From positions 17,345-81,344 of the forward strand of contig CANNBA010000012.1 of NCBI GenBank assembly GCA_947502765.1: a stretch of 64,000 nt of DNA. The letters run 5' to 3'. How positions within the stretch are numbered: the stretch's first letter is position 1; every line of letters begins with the position of its first letter. Source of the stretch: BACL11 sp945865535 (GTDB lineage Bacteria > Bacteroidota > Bacteroidia > Flavobacteriales > BACL11). The notes below the pieces were generated by a model. It had not been told where the DNA came from and ran no database searches. It worked only from the letters and a program-made list of their open reading frames with translations. Positions 8,487-17,900 of this stretch are shown here, piece after piece. The position numbers and the translations under genes are program-made.

Positions 8487-9940
8487 TATTCAAATTTTAA
8501 ATATGCTTTCAATCCATGTAAGCCTCCTTCTCTGCCAAAACCACTCTCTTTAAAGCCTCCAAAAGGAGATGCAGGATCAAATTTATTGTATGTATTTGCC
8601 CAAACTACTCCAGCATTTAATTCTTTAGTTAGTTTGAAAATCTTAGCCCCTTTTTCAGTCCAAACACCAGCAGACAAACCAAAAGGGGTATTATTTGCTT
8701 TTTCAATCACCTCATCAATTGTTCTAAAAGTCTGAATTGCTAAAACAGGACCAAAAATTTCTTCTTGAACTATGGCGTGAGACTGAGAAACATTTAAAAA
8801 CAAAGTTGGAGGACACCAATTTCCTTTTTTAGAAATACTGCATTTTGACTGATAAATCTCTCCTCCTTCTTTTTTGCCAATTTTTATATACTTATTTATT
8901 GTGGCTAATTGTTCTTTGGAATTTATCGCTCCAATATCTGTATTTTTATCTAAGGGATTTCCAACAATTAATGAAGACATTCTGTCTTTTAATTTCTCAA
9001 TAACATCTTTAGCGACACTTTCTTGGACAAAAAGTCGAGACCCCGCACAACAAACATGTCCTTGATTGAAAAATATTGCATTAATAATTCCTTCAACCGC
9101 TTGATCAATAGCGGCATCTTCAAAAATAATATTTGCTCCTTTGCCTCCAAGTTCTAGAGTAGATTTCTTTTTAGTGCCTGAAATACTTTTCTGAATTAAC
9201 TTCCCCACATTGGTAGATCCTGTGAATGCAATCTTATCAATATGCGGATGATTTACTAGCTCAGCACCAGTATTTCCTGCGCCAGTTACAATGTTTACAA
9301 CCCCTTTCGGAAGACCGCTTTCCTGAATAATTTCAGCAAGTTTAAGAGCTGTTAATGAGGTCGTTTCAGCTGGTTTTAAAACAACAGTATTGCCACATGC
9401 AATGGCTGGAGCAATTTTCCAAGCTGCCATTAGCAGAGGGAAATTCCAAGGGATTATCTGGCCTGCAACTCCTAATGGTTTAGGAATTTTATTTGGGAAA
9501 GCATACTCTAATTTATCTGCCCAACCCGCATAATAAAAGAAATGATTTGCCGCCAAAGGAATATCAACATTTATGGATTCTCTAATGGGCTTTCCTCCAT
9601 CCATACTTTCAATCACTGCAAATTCCTTTGCTCTTTCTTGTATCATTCTGGCAATTCTAAAAATATATTTTCCCCTTTCTTTTGCTGTAAGTTTTGACCA
9701 ACTTTTAAAAGCTATTCTAGCAGATTTTACTGCCAAATCAATATCTTTTTTATTGGCTTCAGCAATCTTAGCAATTACCTCATCTGTTGCTGGGTTTATT
9801 GTATCAAAATACTTTTTTGAGTTTGGCTTTACAAACGCTCCATTTATAAACAAATCATATTTTTCTTTTAATCTAATATGATCTGTACTTTCAAGAGCAT
9901 CAGCATACTTCCAACTTTTATTTAACTGTAATTTACTCAT
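8486..9940 (-). CDS. Aldehyde dehydrogenase, NAD(P)-dependent, deoC-linked
   Basis: 484 residues, full length for the family. Oxyanion asparagine in IPWNFP (about 163-168), general base Glu263 in LELGGKGAN and catalytic Cys297 in NQGHVCCAGSR are all present, as is the C-terminal PFGGFKESGFGRE signature. Lying 3 bases after deoC ends, it probably oxidises the acetaldehyde released from deoxyribose 5-phosphate, although broad specificity is common in the family. It overlaps the half-length paralogue by one base. The arrangement deoC, full ALDH, short ALDH looks like a module that has been placed at the head of the polysaccharide operon. Confidence 0.88.
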   Translation of the reverse strand: MSKLQLNKSWKYADALESTDHIRLKEKYDLFINGAFVKPNSKKYFDTINPATDEVIAKIAEANKKDIDLAVKSARIAFKSWSKLTAKERGKYIFRIARMIQERAKEFAVIESMDGGKPIRESINVDIPLAANHFFYYAGWADKLEYAFPNKIPKPLGVAGQIIPWNFPLLMAAWKIAPAIACGNTVVLKPAETTSLTALKLAEIIQESGLPKGVVNIVTGAGNTGAELVNHPHIDKIAFTGSTNVGKLIQKSISGTKKKSTLELGGKGANIIFEDAAIDQAVEGIINAIFFNQGHVCCAGSRLFVQESVAKDVIEKLKDRMSSLIVGNPLDKNTDIGAINSKEQLATINKYIKIGKKEGGEIYQSKCSISKKGNWCPPTLFLNVSQSHAIVQEEIFGPVLAIQTFRTIDEVIEKANNTPFGLSAGVWTEKGAKIFKLTKELNAGVVWANTYNKFDPASPFGGFKESGFGREGGLHGLKAYLKFE

Positions 9941-9943
9941 ATG

Positions 9944-10843
9944 TTAATCTTTTGAAAAATAATCTAAGGATTGATAATGTCCGCTTTCTTGCTTTACAAG
10001 TTGCATCAAAATATCATTTGCCAAGCTACTTGCTCCAAATCTATACAAATCTTTATTCATCCACTCATCACCTAGGGTTTCGTTTAGCATCACCAAATAT
10101 TGTAAAGCTATCTTAGATGTAGCGATTCCTCCTGCTGGTTTCATTCCTATTTTTATTCCTGTCTTTTTGTAATAATCTTTTATCGCATTTAGCATAACAA
10201 AAGTAACAGGCATAGTTGCAGCCGGGCTAATTTTACCAGTAGAAGTTTTAATAAAATCAGCTCCAGCATATATTGCAATATCACTAGCTTTTCTCACATT
10301 ATCAAGAGTATCTAACTCTCCTGTTTCTAAAATAACTTTTAAGTGAGCTTTGCCGCAAACTTCTTTAACAGCTGCAATTTCATCATACACAAAATTATAT
10401 TCCCCCGCTAGGAATTTTCCTCTTGAAATAACCATATCAACCTCATCGGCGCCTTGATCTACAGCAAATTTTGTGTCTGAAAGTTTTACTTCAAGAGTAG
10501 ACTGCCCACTAGGAAATGCTGTAGAAACAGAGGCAATATTTATTCCGCTTCCCTTCAATTCTTTTTTTGCAATTGAAACAAAAGTAGGATAAACACAAAC
10601 AGCCGCAACACTAGGAAGTCCTGGTAAAGAATCGTGCAAATGTCTTGCTTTATAACACAAACTTTTGACTTTTTCTGGAGTATCTTTTCCTTCCAAAGTA
10701 GTGAGATCAATCATACTTAAAGCTAGATGTAATCCGTATTCTTTTGCCTCATTTTTTATACTTCTTTTACAAAAACGATCAATCCGCTCATCTACTCCAA
10801 GCTTGTCAATTTTAGCTGTTTTTGTTAAATCTGGGAAACTCAA
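9944..10843 (-). CDS. deoC: Deoxyribose-phosphate aldolase
   Basis: 299 residues. Schiff-base Lys199 in FIKTSTGK, Lys235 in GMKPAGGI, an Asp in DEVDMV (132-137) and VILETGEL (170-177) identify a class I aldolase that splits 2-deoxyribose 5-phosphate into glyceraldehyde 3-phosphate and acetaldehyde. The start is TTG at 10841-10843: a stop codon lies three codons upstream in frame, and the next ATG (residue 44) would remove the first core strand, so TTG is the best choice. The bases GAATTTTG around it also resemble a -7 promoter element, so the exact start is less certain than the gene. It heads the long minus-strand operon and is divergent from cysC. Confidence 0.92.
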   Translation of the reverse strand: MSFPDLTKTAKIDKLGVDERIDRFCKRSIKNEAKEYGLHLALSMIDLTTLEGKDTPEKVKSLCYKARHLHDSLPGLPSVAAVCVYPTFVSIAKKELKGSGINIASVSTAFPSGQSTLEVKLSDTKFAVDQGADEVDMVISRGKFLAGEYNFVYDEIAAVKEVCGKAHLKVILETGELDTLDNVRKASDIAIYAGADFIKTSTGKISPAATMPVTFVMLNAIKDYYKKTGIKIGMKPAGGIATSKIALQYLVMLNETLGDEWMNKDLYRFGASSLANDILMQLVKQESGHYQSLDYFSKD

Positions 10844-10923
10844 AATTCTTTATTGCTGATTAGAAAGACAAAGCTACTATTTTATATGATATATTACATG
10901 ATTTCTAATTCATAAATTTTGAT

Positions 10924-10931
10924 TAAATTTG
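10924..10931 (+). promoter_or_regulatory. Bacteroidetes -7 promoter element for cysCDN
   Basis: TAAATTTG matches the TAnnTTTG consensus and lies 12 bases before the ATG at 10944. It includes the TTG that a longest-ORF reading would take as the cysC start, so that TTG is promoter and not codon. The leader would be only a few bases long. Confidence 0.7.
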
Positions 10932-10943
10932 TGGCCTTATTTT

Positions 10944-11552
10944 ATGAAAGAAGAAAAAGAAAATATATTCTCCATTTTTGATGATGCGCTTCAGAGAAAG
11001 CACAAAGAAGAACTACTTAATCAAAAATCAAAAGTTATTTGGATGACTGGACTTTCAGGATCTGGAAAGACAACCATAGCCAAGGAAGTAGAAAAATATT
11101 TACACTCTCAAGGGATTTTAAGTCAGCTTTTGGATGGAGACAACATCAGGGTTGGTATCAGTAATAATCTTTCTTTTTCAGCTCAAGATAGAACAGAAAA
11201 CGTAAGAAGAATTGCAGAAGTATCAAAACTATTTATGAATTGCGGAGTGGTTACAATAAACTGTTTTATTAGCCCAACAATAGCAATAAGAAAAATAGCA
11301 AAGGATATCATTGGAAAAGAAAACTTTATTGAAGTTTATATAAATGCATCACTAGAAACTTGTGAAAGTAGAGATGTAAAAGGACTCTACCAAAAAGCAA
11401 GAAAAGGGGAAATAAAAGATTTTACCGGAATTAATGCTCCATTTGAAGCTCCTGAAAATCCAGATTTAGCGATAAACACAACCCAACTTTCAATTGATGA
11501 GTCAGTACAAAAAGTATTGGATTATTGTTTGCCGAGAATAAAAAATAACTAA
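10944..11552 (+). CDS. cysC: Adenylylsulfate kinase (APS kinase)
   Basis: 202 residues from the ATG at 10944. Walker A GLSGSGKT (37-44), the DGDN motif (64-67) and the FISP motif (108-111) identify APS kinase, which phosphorylates adenosine 5'-phosphosulfate to PAPS. A frame extends five codons further up to a TTG, but that triplet belongs to the -7 promoter element, so the ATG is chosen. It is followed two bases later by cysD. With cysQ and two sulfotransferases across the divergent promoter, the product PAPS is most likely meant for sulfation of a polysaccharide. Confidence 0.93.
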   Translation: MKEEKENIFSIFDDALQRKHKEELLNQKSKVIWMTGLSGSGKTTIAKEVEKYLHSQGILSQLLDGDNIRVGISNNLSFSAQDRTENVRRIAEVSKLFMNCGVVTINCFISPTIAIRKIAKDIIGKENFIEVYINASLETCESRDVKGLYQKARKGEIKDFTGINAPFEAPENPDLAINTTQLSIDESVQKVLDYCLPRIKNN

Positions 11553-11554
11553 CT

Positions 11555-12460
11555 ATGAGTTCGTACAATTTAACACACTTAAAAGAACTTGAATCGGAAG
11601 CAATTTTCATATTAAGAGAAGTAGCTGCCCAATTTGAAAAACCTGTAATGTTGTTTTCTGGAGGGAAAGATTCTATCATTATGTTTCATCTTGCCAGAAA
11701 AGCTTTTCATCCAGCAAAAGTGCCATTTCCTTTAATGCATGTAGATACCGGCCATAACTTTCCAGAAACCATTGAATTTAGAGATAAATTAATACACAGC
11801 TCTGGAGAAACCCTAATTGTAAAATACGTTCAGGATTCCATTAACAGAGGAACGGCTGTGGAAGAAACTGGTCCTAACACATCAAGAAATGGATTACAAA
11901 CCGTAACGCTTTTAGAAGGTTTAGAAGAAGGAAAATACGACTGTGCTATGGGTGGAGCTAGAAGAGATGAGGAAAAAGCAAGAGCTAAGGAAAGATTCTT
12001 TTCGCACAGAGATGAATTCGGACAATGGGATCCAAAAAATCAAAGACCAGAACTTTGGAATTTATTTAATGGGCGAAAAAAAATGGGCGAACATTTTAGA
12101 GTATTTCCAATTTCAAACTGGACAGAAATGGATGTATGGCAATATATTTTACACGAAAAAATAGAATTGCCTTCATTGTATTTCTCTCATCAAAGAGAGG
12201 TAGTGAACAGAAATGGTGTACTGCTTGGAAAATGCGATTACATTACCCTAAAAAATGATGAAAAATGGGAAAAAATGACCATTAGATGCCGAACAATTGG
12301 AGACATGACCTGTACTGGAGTTACAAAATCTGAAGCAGCAGACTTAGAAGCAATTATTGAAGAAGTAGCATCAACAAGAGTTACGGAAAGAGGTGGAAGA
12401 GCAGATGACAAAAGATCAGAAGCTGCTATGGAAGACAGAAAAAAAGAAGGATATTTTTAA
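11555..12460 (+). CDS. cysD: Sulfate adenylyltransferase subunit 2
   Basis: 301 residues of the PAPS reductase/ATP pyrophosphatase fold. The PP-loop SGGKDS lies at 35-40, and GGARRDEEKARAKER and the C-terminal RGGRADDKRSEAAMEDRK are CysD hallmarks. With CysN it forms APS from ATP and sulfate. The gene starts 2 bases after cysC and ends 6 bases before cysN, so the three form one operon. Length and motifs are complete. Confidence 0.96.
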   Translation: MSSYNLTHLKELESEAIFILREVAAQFEKPVMLFSGGKDSIIMFHLARKAFHPAKVPFPLMHVDTGHNFPETIEFRDKLIHSSGETLIVKYVQDSINRGTAVEETGPNTSRNGLQTVTLLEGLEEGKYDCAMGGARRDEEKARAKERFFSHRDEFGQWDPKNQRPELWNLFNGRKKMGEHFRVFPISNWTEMDVWQYILHEKIELPSLYFSHQREVVNRNGVLLGKCDYITLKNDEKWEKMTIRCRTIGDMTCTGVTKSEAADLEAIIEEVASTRVTERGGRADDKRSEAAMEDRKKEGYF

Positions 12461-12466
12461 AAAACT

Positions 12467-13735
12467 ATGAATAGCACCAAAGGATATTTAGACATGGAGT
12501 TATTGCGCTTCACAACAGCAGGAAGTGTAGATGACGGAAAAAGCACATTGATTGGAAGGTTGCTTTATGACAGTAAAGCAATTTTTGAAGATCAATTGGA
12601 ATTACTTAAAGAAACAAGTAAGCAAAGAGGTGAAGAAGGAATCAATCTAGCCCTTTTAACAGATGGATTAAGATCGGAAAGAGAGCAAGGAATTACTATT
12701 GATGTTGCCTACAGATATTTTGCAACTCCAAAAAGAAAATTCATTATTGCAGACACCCCAGGACATATTCAGTATACAAGAAATATGGTTACTGGGGCTT
12801 CAACCGCTAATCTAGCTTTGTTATTAGTTGATGCCAGGCATGGGGTAATTAAACAAACAAAGAGACACGCATTTATTGCTTCTCTTTTACAGATTCCTCA
12901 CATTGCTGTTTGTATCAATAAAATGGATTTAGTGGAGTACAGTAAAGATGCATTTGAAAAAATAAAGTCTGACTTTGAAGATTTTGCTTCAAAATTAGAA
13001 ATCAAAGACATTCATTTTATTCCTATTTCGGCACTTAATGGAGATAATGTTGTGGATAGATCTAAAAATATGCCATGGTATGAAGGATCTACACTCATGC
13101 ATCTTTTAGAAAATATTCATATTGTTTCAGATCACAACCATATTGATTGTAGATTCCCTGTCCAGTTTGTAGTGCGTCCTCAATCAGTTAAATATCCAGA
13201 CTATAGAGGATATGCAGGAAGAATTGAGGGGGGCGTTTTTAAGCCTGGAGATGAAGTAACTATCCTGCCTTCAGGATTTAAATCTAAAATCAAATCAATC
13301 GATACCTTTGATGGAGCAGTTTTAGAAGCATTTTCTCCAATGTCAGTGTGTATGACTTTAACTGATGATATTGATATTAGTAGAGGTGATATGCTGGTTA
13401 GAGAAAACAATAAACCAAATATTGAGCAAGATATTGAGGTAATGATTTGTTGGATGAATGAAAAAAAGATGATCCCAAATGGGAAATATGCTATCAGGCA
13501 TACTTCTCAAAGCGCAAGATGCATCATTAAAGAGGTTAAATACAAAATGGATATCAATTCTTTACACAGAATGGAAGATGATAAAGAAATTGGATTGAAT
13601 GATATTGGAAGAGTAACTATCCGTACTACCAAACCTTTATTCTTTGATAGTTATACAAGAAATAGAAATACTGGAAGTATTATTTTAGTAGATGAGGCGA
13701 CAAATGAAACTGTTGCTGCTGGGATGATTATCTAA
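12467..13735 (+). CDS. cysN: Sulfate adenylyltransferase subunit 1 (GTPase)
   Basis: 422 residues, an EF-Tu-like GTPase: G1 AGSVDDGKST (18-27), G3 DTPGH (96-100), G4 NKMD (151-154), then two beta-barrel domains. GTP hydrolysis by CysN drives APS formation by CysD. There is no fused CysC domain; the kinase is the separate gene at the head of the operon. A strong hairpin terminator follows 30 bases after the stop. The product acts in the cytoplasm. Confidence 0.96.
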   Translation: MNSTKGYLDMELLRFTTAGSVDDGKSTLIGRLLYDSKAIFEDQLELLKETSKQRGEEGINLALLTDGLRSEREQGITIDVAYRYFATPKRKFIIADTPGHIQYTRNMVTGASTANLALLLVDARHGVIKQTKRHAFIASLLQIPHIAVCINKMDLVEYSKDAFEKIKSDFEDFASKLEIKDIHFIPISALNGDNVVDRSKNMPWYEGSTLMHLLENIHIVSDHNHIDCRFPVQFVVRPQSVKYPDYRGYAGRIEGGVFKPGDEVTILPSGFKSKIKSIDTFDGAVLEAFSPMSVCMTLTDDIDISRGDMLVRENNKPNIEQDIEVMICWMNEKKMIPNGKYAIRHTSQSARCIIKEVKYKMDINSLHRMEDDKEIGLNDIGRVTIRTTKPLFFDSYTRNRNTGSIILVDEATNETVAAGMII

Positions 13736-13760
13736 GTATAATCCTTTAAATAAACCAATA

Positions 13761-13792
13761 AAAAAGCCGAGCATAATTGCTCGGCTTTTTTA
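13761..13792. terminator. Bidirectional intrinsic terminator between cysN and tonB-like gene
   Basis: GCCGAGCA / TGCTCGGC form a perfect 8-bp stem with a TAAT loop, flanked by A5 and T6 runs that extend the stem. It serves the convergent ends of cysN (+) and the TonB-like gene (-). Confidence 0.9.
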
Positions 13793-13811
13793 TTCAATTT
13801 TAACACTATAA

Positions 13812-14465
13812 TTAATTAAGGGTAAAGTTAATTGGAATGGTAAACATTACCCTAACTGCATTCCCTCTCTGCTTTCCAGGCTTATATTTAGGTAATGATT
13901 TTACCACTCTAACAGCCTCTGCATCTAAACTCTTGTCCACTCCTCTTACAATTTTTACATCTGTAACTGACCCTGATTTATCTACAATAAAACTGACATA
14001 TACCTTACCTGTAATATTATATTCCTTAGCAATTGGCGGATATTTTACATTGTTCTGAATGTACTTCATAAGACCTGCATCCCCTCCAGGAAATTCTGGC
14101 ATATTCTCTACAACCATAAAAAATTCCTCATCAGATTCTTCTTCAATCTCAATTGCAACTTTTTCATCCGACTCAGTAGTCTCAATTTTAGCCTCATCTA
14201 CAATTTCAACTTTATCCTCAACGATTACAATAACCTCAGGCGGAGGCGGAGGAGGAGGAGGAGGGTTTTTTTCTTGTTTGGTAATAGGAATAATTTCTTC
14301 TTCCAAATCATCAAGATTTAACTGGCCCAAATTATAATCTACCTTTTCATAACTTTTCCACTCAAAAGCGCCAAGCACAATTACAAGAGTAACAACAAGG
14401 CCTATTTGAAAGAAAAGTCCTTTCTTCTTTTCTAAACTAATTTCAGGATTCTTTTTTGGTTCCAT
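13812..14465 (-). CDS. TonB-family energy transducer
   Basis: 217 residues. A cytoplasmic start (MEPKKNPEISLEKKKG) precedes one membrane helix at about 19-34, then a periplasmic linker with a nine-proline run (about 69-77) and acidic stretches, then a C-terminal TonB domain from about 125 with the MPEFPGGDAGLMKYIQNN and KYPPIAKEYNITGKVYVSF segments typical of Bacteroidetes TonB proteins. It transmits proton-motive force to outer-membrane TonB-dependent receptors such as the one at 52278-55142. No exbB or exbD lies beside it. The poly-proline codons give a glycine-rich antisense frame that is not a gene. Confidence 0.92.
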   Translation of the reverse strand: MEPKKNPEISLEKKKGLFFQIGLVVTLVIVLGAFEWKSYEKVDYNLGQLNLDDLEEEIIPITKQEKNPPPPPPPPPEVIVIVEDKVEIVDEAKIETTESDEKVAIEIEEESDEEFFMVVENMPEFPGGDAGLMKYIQNNVKYPPIAKEYNITGKVYVSFIVDKSGSVTDVKIVRGVDKSLDAEAVRVVKSLPKYKPGKQRGNAVRVMFTIPINFTLN

Positions 14466-14477
14466 ATATTATTTTTT

Positions 14478-14855
14478 TTATCCTACTAATTCTTTATAGC
14501 TAACTGCATCTAAAAGAGAGTCTAACTCTTGAATATCAGAAACTGAAATTTTAATAATCCACCCATCTCCATATGGATCTGAATTAATTAACTCTGGGGC
14601 ATCTTCCAGTTTATCATTAAAGGTTAAAACCTTTCCACTTATTGGCATAAATAAATCAGATACTGTTTTAACTGCCTCAATGGAGCCAAAAACTTCTTCT
14701 TTTTCAAGCATTTCTCCTTTAGTATCTATGTCAACAAATACGATATCTCCTAACTCTCCTTGTGCAAATTCAGTGATACCAATATAAGCAGTATCTCCTT
14801 GAACTTTCAGCCATTCATGGTCTTTAGTGTATTTTAATTCTTTTGGAAATTTCAT
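14478..14855 (-). CDS. gcvH: Glycine cleavage system H protein
   Basis: 125 residues, full length. The lipoyl attachment lysine is Lys63 in FGSIEAVKTVSDLF; YTKDHEWLK at the start and DPYGDGWIIKI near the end are family signatures. The protein carries the aminomethyl group between the P, T and L proteins. No other gcv gene is in the window. Its stop lies 12 bases before the TonB-like gene, so the two may be cotranscribed. Confidence 0.96.
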   Translation of the reverse strand: MKFPKELKYTKDHEWLKVQGDTAYIGITEFAQGELGDIVFVDIDTKGEMLEKEEVFGSIEAVKTVSDLFMPISGKVLTFNDKLEDAPELINSDPYGDGWIIKISVSDIQELDSLLDAVSYKELVG

Positions 14856-14901
14856 CTAATTAATTTTTTTCAAAAATACATTTTTTTATTGGTCGGCAAA
14901 A

Positions 14902-17900
14902 TTATCCCGCCAAGGTAAATCTTATACTAAAACCTACATTTGTAATAGAACTCGGAAAAGTGGTGGAAATAAAAGGATTAGTAATTGCTCTATCATAAAA
15001 AAGTTTAATATTTAATCTCTGATTTACTACATAATCAGCTGAAAATTTAATTTTTATTAACTGTTGTCCCATTGTTATTTGCTCTACATCTTCAATTACT
15101 TTTCTGATAATTGTTTTATTATTCATCAAATTAAAATCTAATTTCAAATCCAAATCACTTGAAATCTTTTTCCCACTTCCTCCTGAAAACATTTTAAACT
15201 CAACATCTTTAATTCGATATCCAACGCCAACTACATACTCTTGAGAGCCGGTTTCTGTCAACTGATTATTGGCTAAAGATAAAGCTAAAACTCTTGACTT
15301 TTTGAATTCAATTTTAGTTAAAAGGCTATTTTTCCAAGTCATATCCACTTTAAAAAGCGGACTAAACTGCTCATTAATTGTAACCTGAGAAATTTCACGA
15401 GCAACATGATAACTCATATTATTCATATTTATCTCATCACCACTTCCATAGTTAAGATTTGTTTGAAAGGAACCAACAGAATAAGTAGATCGATAGGCAT
15501 GGCCAATTGTAAATTGTTTGAATGTCTTTTTAATATACGGAATTTTTATAAAACCATCATAGGTAATTGTCCAATTTGGCAAAGGAATTGCAGGAAAGGC
15601 AGTTAGTTTTGAATTAGATGGGTCTCTTCCACTATAAGCTGCTAAAAAAGCAGGAATCATAACCTCTTGAGAAGTTGCCCCATAACCACCAACTAAAGTT
15701 GGGACTGTATCTCCAGAATAAGTAACGTATTCTGTAGGAAAACCAGTAATAGGATCAATCCCTCCATTAAAATTAGGATTATTTGCTGCTAATTGCTTGG
15801 CAATATCATTTCTGTAATTCCTAAAATTATCAAAAGTTGCAGACTCATTATCATCATTATCCCCTCTAAAAGCAGTGCCCCATGAAATAAATGATATGCT
15901 AAAACTTCCTGATTCTGTTGGACTAAAAGAATTAAAATTATTAATCTCATCATCCCATCTAAAATACTCGGTATTATTAGTGGATGTTGTTTTATTGGCA
16001 GTTAATTCTATTTTCAATTGCTCGATTGGTTCAACAGTACTTCTTAAGGTTAAATTCTCTGCTGAATTCGTTTTATACATGGTATTAAGTGCAGTATTTT
16101 TTGATATCCAACCATTTCTTCCAGCTGTTGATCTAATGTCTTGTTGGCTTCCAAAAGCAAATGGTAAACCTGGAGATAATTGAGCCCAATCTTGGCCTAA
16201 TACTTTTGATTGATTAAGGTAGCCTGGAAGAAAAGTCCCTTGAGTTTCAGAATAATTAATTGCTATATTTTTTACTCCCAATCCAAAACGAGTCATGTGT
16301 TTTAAGAATTCGAATTTATTTTTCTTCTCTTGATCAGTTTCTTCTTGCTCTTGTCTGTTTCTAACACTATTTCTATCACTTCCTCCCCTACTACTTCCTT
16401 GGCTTAATTTCTTAAAATAGGGGACTTTATTGTATAAAGTTGTAAGATTAATTTGTCCATTATATTGCTTAGAATTAGAGTTTTGAATAGTATTTCCTAA
16501 ATTTGAAATAGCAGGCAAAGCTGCTGTCCAATCATAGTTAGCAGTATACCTTATATCTAAAGAAATAAAGTTTACGATAGGAATTTTATTTAATGGAACT
16601 TGATAATTGGCTCCAAAAGTTTGATGATAGTGAGTTACTCTACCAAAATTCCAAACATTGTTCCAAATAGTGTCCATTTTTTCTTTGTACAAAGGATCCG
16701 ATTTGTCGAGTTTTCCTGCTGGTTCATCAATATTTGCTTTTTGATTGACTGCAAAATCCAATTTTAATGTCCGCATTAAATCATATTTTAACTCATAGGA
16801 TCTATTCCAAGTAAAAAACTTGTTATATGTAGGGAAAATAAGCATATTAGAATTGCTCAAATTCCTGATCTTTGTTTCATTATAATTCCTGTCAAAATCT
16901 GTTCTGAAAGAAAAAGATTTTGGCATAGTATTAAAATTAAAATCTTTGATAAGATTAAAATAGGCTGATTTCGGGAACTTAATTTTAGCAAAAGGTTTGA
17001 TGTTTTTGGGCTGAGTATTAAAATTATAGGTTAATGCTCCTCTGTAATTTGCAGTTCTGTTGTATTCGGTATTGATATTTCTTATAAAAGTTTCATTTTT
17101 TGAATAAGAAATTGTAAAATTCTCTACGTCATATACTTGCTGTTTTTTAGGTGCTTCACCTTTTTTCTGAACTTTTGTTTTTCTCACATTTGTAAAATTA
17201 ATACTCTTTCTTTGCACATAGTCTTGAGCAATATTTTTAAGAGAGTCTTTCTCTACTTTACTATCTAAGGCTTTTAATGAAGTTGTAAAAAGTATATCCG
17301 GATCAAGAGGATTGTATTGAGGATTTTTTATGGCTTGTGACCTGCCAATATACATTGGGACTTTTAAACCAAAGTCTTCAGAGAAGAATTTTCCTAAATC
17401 AAATGTAGAAGAAAAATCATACTGATAAGCGTTGTATTTTTGTCGTTCATTAACTTTCTTTTCAATACTTCCAAAGCCAATAGTACTCATATTTCCTGAT
17501 AAAGTAACATTACCAAAATCAGCCAATCGCGCTGTAACTCTACTATTTGCAGCCCAGCCCCCTTGTTCGTCAAATTCAGTAAGTCTTAACTCATTTACCC
17601 AAATTTGGCCGCACTTTGACAAGCCATCATCAGAATCTTCCATTGATTTTTTCTTAGGATTCCTTACTCCAATCATAATGGTTTTAACCTGTGCCAAGTT
17701 GGGATTTCCTACCACGGTAACCTTACCCCCACTTGTATATTTAATATAAGGTGAGGATACATCCGAATTGTTATAATTTCTATCTTGTTTTGCTTGTTGG
17801 AAAATTTCAAAAGCAATGTCAATTTCATTTTGTGATGGCCAAATATCATTTGCGTTAGTTGCCCCATGTACAGTAGGTTTTAAGGGTATCTCATACTCAT

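Noticed and set aside
10929..10943. TTG start for cysC five codons upstream
   Set aside because: The TTG is part of the TAAATTTG -7 element, so it cannot lie in the translated mRNA.
14059..14337. Plus-strand glycine-rich 92-codon ORF
   Set aside because: It is the antisense of the poly-proline linker of the TonB-like gene and has no promoter or start signal.
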